A stretch of DNA of 64,000 bases. Source: Algibacter miyuki. GTDB taxonomy: Bacteria > Bacteroidota > Bacteroidia > Flavobacteriales > Flavobacteriaceae. Each line of letters begins with the position of its first letter. Positions within the stretch are counted from its first letter, which is position 1. Shown piece by piece: positions 61,165 to 64,000 of this stretch. The notes beneath the pieces are model-generated. The model was not told where the DNA came from. It did no database searches and saw only the letters and a program-made list of their open reading frames with translations. Position numbers and translations under genes: made by a program. The stretch lies in NCBI RefSeq assembly GCF_042427745.1, contig NZ_JBHMFA010000009.1, one strand, 5' to 3'.

Positions 61165-62917
61165 TAAGAAAAAAATAATAGGGGTTTCTAGGGTCAGAAA
61201 TGAAGGAGCATTAATAAAAGATGTTTTAGATCATTTGAGTAATTATGTGGATGGTGTTATATGTTATGATGATGCATCTGAAGATAATACACTGGATATT
61301 TTAAAAAAACATCCTTTGGTATTAGATATTATTGAAAATAAAAATTGGAAATCTGATCGAAAAGAAAGAAGTAAAGCAGAAGGAGCGCATAGACAACAAT
61401 TATTTGACAAGGCTAAAGAATATTCACCCGAATGGATATATGTTTTTGATGCTGATGAATTTGTTGAGTTTAAAGAGGGAATCGATTTAAATGATGAAAA
61501 TTTTGATGCCTATTATTTTAGGTTATATGATTACTATATTACAGCTCAAGATGTAAGTAAAAACTATAAAGAAAGAGAATTTATAGGTCCAGAATATAGA
61601 GATATACCTATGTTGTTTAGGGCAAGTTTAGATTTAAATTTTCATTCTCGTGTGCCTAAAGGCTTTGGTAAAATAAGTTTTGGTGGTTATGTTAAACATT
61701 ATGGAAAAGCTACCACTGTAGAAGCGTGGGACAGAAAATGTGAGTATTACATCAACCATTTAGTAGAAAAACAGCCTGGAGATATTGATATCAGCGAAAA
61801 ATGGACAGCTCGGTTAGGCAAGGCTATACATAACAAATCGGATTTTTTTAACGATTTAATAACATGGGAAAGCAAAGAAGATTTTGGAATTGAACTTACG
61901 CCAGGGCTAGAAAGACTATCAACTTATAGTTTTAATATATTGGTTGCAACTAGTAGTTTAGATAGTATAGGCGGCTCCGAAACTTTTACCTACGCTATTA
62001 TTGAAGAATTGAGTAAATATCCTAAATTCAATGTAGAGTACTTTACTTTTAATAAAGGAAGTATTTCTGAAAAAATAGAAAAGAACTTAGGTGTTGGCTT
62101 TATGTCTTTTAAGAAATATGATTTAATTCTTGCGAATCATAATACGGTAGTTGAAAAATTGTATAAACGAGGGACTATAATTCAAACATGTCATGGTATT
62201 TACCCTAAATTAGAGCAACCAAGTAAAAAAGCAACTGGATTTGTTGCAATATCTCAAGAAGTTCAAAATCATCTGGGGGTAAAAGGTTTCGCTAGTAAAC
62301 TCATTTATAACTCTATAAATTTAAATCGTTTTTTTCCGAAAAAGGAAATAAAAAAGAAACCTAAAACAGTATTAAGTTTATGTCATTCTGAAGAAGCTAA
62401 TAGTGTTATTATGAAACTAGCTAAAGATTTGGGGTTAGAATATTTGCAAGCATTTAAGTATGAAAATCCAATATGGAATATAGAAGATTTAATTAATAAA
62501 GCAGATTTAGTGTTTGGTTTAGGTCGATCTGCCTATGAAGCTATGTCTTGTGGTAGACCAGTAATTGTATATGATAAAAGACGGTATTTTGCAGGGTATT
62601 CAGACGGGTATGTTAAAGACGTCTTAGGGTTTAGTTTAGTAAATAACTGTTCTGGAAGATATAGCAAAAAAGAGCTAACGTTAGATCAATTAAAAATTGA
62701 AGTACAGAAATATAATTCCGACGATCAGTATTTTTTTAGAGGATTTGCAGATAAAGAATTAGATATCAGAAAAAATATGGTTAAATATATAGATTACTAC
62801 TTGGTATTAAAATATTTAAAATATAAAAATAAGCCTTCAACTAAAATTAAGTCTATATTAAAGAAAATAATAAAAAAGGCCTTGGGGAGCATTAAAAAAA
62901 ACATCAAAAAATTATAA
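61148..62917 (+). CDS. Two-domain glycosyltransferase (GT2-like plus GT-B-like)
   Basis: A 589-residue protein. The N-terminal half (about residues 1-255) is a GT2-type domain: KKIIGVSRVRNEGALIKDVLDHLSNYVDGVICYDDASEDNT, with the DxD-like DADE in WIYVFDADEFVEF. The second half (about 262-530) looks like a GT-B glycosyltransferase: GGSETFTYAIIEELSK, TCHGIYPKLEQPSKKATGFVAISQEVQNHL and the donor-binding block LGRSAYEAMSCGRPVIVYD. A basic C-terminal tail (KSILKKIIKKALGSIKKNIKKL) may touch the membrane. The joined enzyme could add two sugars in sequence. Specificity unknown. Confidence 0.85.
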   Translation: MIGINNKKKIIGVSRVRNEGALIKDVLDHLSNYVDGVICYDDASEDNTLDILKKHPLVLDIIENKNWKSDRKERSKAEGAHRQQLFDKAKEYSPEWIYVFDADEFVEFKEGIDLNDENFDAYYFRLYDYYITAQDVSKNYKEREFIGPEYRDIPMLFRASLDLNFHSRVPKGFGKISFGGYVKHYGKATTVEAWDRKCEYYINHLVEKQPGDIDISEKWTARLGKAIHNKSDFFNDLITWESKEDFGIELTPGLERLSTYSFNILVATSSLDSIGGSETFTYAIIEELSKYPKFNVEYFTFNKGSISEKIEKNLGVGFMSFKKYDLILANHNTVVEKLYKRGTIIQTCHGIYPKLEQPSKKATGFVAISQEVQNHLGVKGFASKLIYNSINLNRFFPKKEIKKKPKTVLSLCHSEEANSVIMKLAKDLGLEYLQAFKYENPIWNIEDLINKADLVFGLGRSAYEAMSCGRPVIVYDKRRYFAGYSDGYVKDVLGFSLVNNCSGRYSKKELTLDQLKIEVQKYNSDDQYFFRGFADKELDIRKNMVKYIDYYLVLKYLKYKNKPSTKIKSILKKIIKKALGSIKKNIKKL

Positions 62918-62966
62918 TTTTCATAAGGCTTTTTTCTAGAAGCACGCACCTTAACGTATATATTAA

Positions 62967-63890
62967 ATGCTAAAAACAACAATTGTTATAGTTACTTATA
63001 ATGGCATGAACTGGATTAACAACTGTTTATTAAGTTGTAAAGGTTACCCTGTAATTGTTATAGATAATGCATCTACGGATAATACAGTAGAATATATTAA
63101 AAAGAAATTTACCGATGTTTCGTTATATCGACAAGAGAAGAATTTAGGTTTTGGGCAGGCTAACAATTTAGGAATATCTCTAGCTTTAAAAGAAGACTCA
63201 GATTTTGTTTTCTTATTAAATCAAGATGCATATTTGGAAGGGGATACAATAAGCCGTTTAATCAATGTTTACAAAAATAATCCGGGATATGGAATAATAA
63301 GCCCTGTTCATTTAAATGGAAGTGGAACCAAATTGGATAGAAGGTTTGCTTATTATTTGGAATATGATAAAAATGAATACTTTTATTTTGATGCCTTAAA
63401 AAATAATTTGAGCGTTATTTATGATGTATCCTTTGTTAATGCAGCCGCTTGGTTATTACCTGCGAATACTGTAAAAAATATAGGAGGATTTGATCCTATA
63501 TTTTTTCATTACGGGGAAGATGATAACTATTGTCATCGTGTTTTATTTCATCAATTAAAAATAGGAGTAGTTCCAGAGGCATTCGTAAGGCATGATAGAG
63601 AGTTCAGGGCTGAAGTAAAAGTTGATTATAATTCTTCGGAGTATTTTTATCGGAAGGCTTTATCTTATAAAGTTAAATACGCTAACCCTAATATTGAAGA
63701 ATCAGAAACACTTTATTTAACTGAATTAAAAGAATTAAAAGCTCTGCAATTAAGAGCATTAATTAAGTTGAGGTTTGAGAAATTTAAAAATTATTCAAAA
63801 TTAAAAGACGTCTTAATAAATGCCTATGTTTTAGCAAGGAAAAGTCGAATTTCTAATGCGGAAAAGGGTAATCATTACTTGGATAATTAA
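62967..63890 (+). CDS. GT2 glycosyltransferase (rhamnosyltransferase-like)
   Basis: A 307-residue soluble enzyme of family GT2. N-terminal nucleotide-sugar motif: TTIVIVTYNGMNWINNCLLSCKGYPVIVIDNASTDNTVEYI, then NLGFGQANNLGISLAL and FVFLLNQDAYLE with the metal-binding DxD-like NQDA. ED motif: HYGEDDNYCHRVLFH. The blocks are those of rhamnosyltransferase-type GT2 enzymes. Exact donor and acceptor unknown. It ends three bases before the next glycosyltransferase. Confidence 0.88.
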   Translation: MLKTTIVIVTYNGMNWINNCLLSCKGYPVIVIDNASTDNTVEYIKKKFTDVSLYRQEKNLGFGQANNLGISLALKEDSDFVFLLNQDAYLEGDTISRLINVYKNNPGYGIISPVHLNGSGTKLDRRFAYYLEYDKNEYFYFDALKNNLSVIYDVSFVNAAAWLLPANTVKNIGGFDPIFFHYGEDDNYCHRVLFHQLKIGVVPEAFVRHDREFRAEVKVDYNSSEYFYRKALSYKVKYANPNIEESETLYLTELKELKALQLRALIKLRFEKFKNYSKLKDVLINAYVLARKSRISNAEKGNHYLDN

Positions 63891-63893
63891 TTT

Positions 63894-64000
63894 ATGAAAA
63901 ATATATTAGTCTCCATAATCATTCCAACCTATAATCGGGCACATTTAATACCCGAAACACTAGATAGTGTTTTAAAACAAAGCTATACAAACTGGGAATG
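63894..64000 (+). CDS. GT2 glycosyltransferase (partial, C-terminus outside window)
   Basis: An open frame of 35 codons running off the right edge. It starts MKNILVSIIIPTYNRAHL and continues IPETLDSVLKQSYTNWE, the first beta strand and helix of a GT2 enzyme. The gene follows the preceding one by three bases, in the same polysaccharide operon. Confidence 0.88.
   Translation, partial: MKNILVSIIIPTYNRAHLIPETLDSVLKQSYTNWE

Overview
The window is an ordinary-looking stretch of chromosome from a Flavobacteriaceae bacterium (Bacteroidota), probably marine. The evidence is the low GC content with AT-rich spacers; Bacteroidota-type -7 promoters (TAnnTTTG) in front of many genes; a type IX secretion (T9SS) sorting domain and a second protein that looks like a T9SS type B substrate; many SPII lipoproteins; a long SecA without the C-terminal zinc tail; and a DnaJ with only two zinc motifs. 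I cannot name the genus. I see no phage, insertion sequence, integron or CRISPR array.

Layout. 1-1770: 5' part of a large secreted adhesin-like protein, cut by the window edge. 2.0-5.2 kb: a lipoprotein serine hydrolase, rimO and an M23 peptidase-fold protein. 5.3-10.1 kb: the sbcD-sbcC nuclease operon. 10.3-15.7 kb: a small exported protein, secA, a DUF2795 protein, a palindromic intergenic repeat and a PduO-type cobalamin adenosyltransferase. 16-23.6 kb: an OmpA/TSP3 outer-membrane protein, a methyltransferase, an SRPBCC protein, an M49 peptidase lipoprotein, a 650-base spacer and a MazG-like pyrophosphohydrolase. 23.7-33.1 kb: a ThuA/sugar-dehydrogenase/PKD/cytochrome c lipoprotein, ilvE, a DUF4920 lipoprotein plus MnmD, an SDR protein, a HipA-like kinase with DUF3037, and two lipoproteins. 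33.2-39.8 kb: grpE-dnaJ behind a sigma-54-like site, a possible small RNA, and an operon of an ABC-2 exporter, an MscS channel and a sigma-54 activator that lacks its DNA-binding domain. 39.8-55.4 kb: mostly housekeeping genes (PPK2 kinase, M28 peptidase, T9SS cargo, fatty acid hydroxylase, lysA, sucC, a 2-hydroxyacid dehydrogenase, tRNA-Leu, Lrp, an MFS+VOC pair, DUF1684, ABC-F). 55.7-64 kb: the start of a capsule/exopolysaccharide locus (Wza-like, Wzc-like, Wzm/Wzt ABC exporter, three glycosyltransferases) that continues past the right edge.

How the genes work together. The polysaccharide genes form one forward unit led by a good promoter, with overlaps or short gaps. SbcCD, GrpE/DnaJ, MFS/VOC and HipA-like/DUF3037 are co-transcribed pairs. 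The least explained signals are non-coding or very small: a self-contained reverse-strand unit at 52.67-52.85 kb (promoter, 27-residue ORF, strong terminator), a promoter-to-terminator small RNA candidate at 35.14-35.24 kb, and two members of an inverted-repeat element at 14.98 and 41.67 kb. The most interesting protein observations are the HipA-like/DUF3037 pair, the sigma-54 activator without a HTH, and the two-headed glycosyltransferase. All functions are read from sequence motifs and memory of the families; no searches were run.
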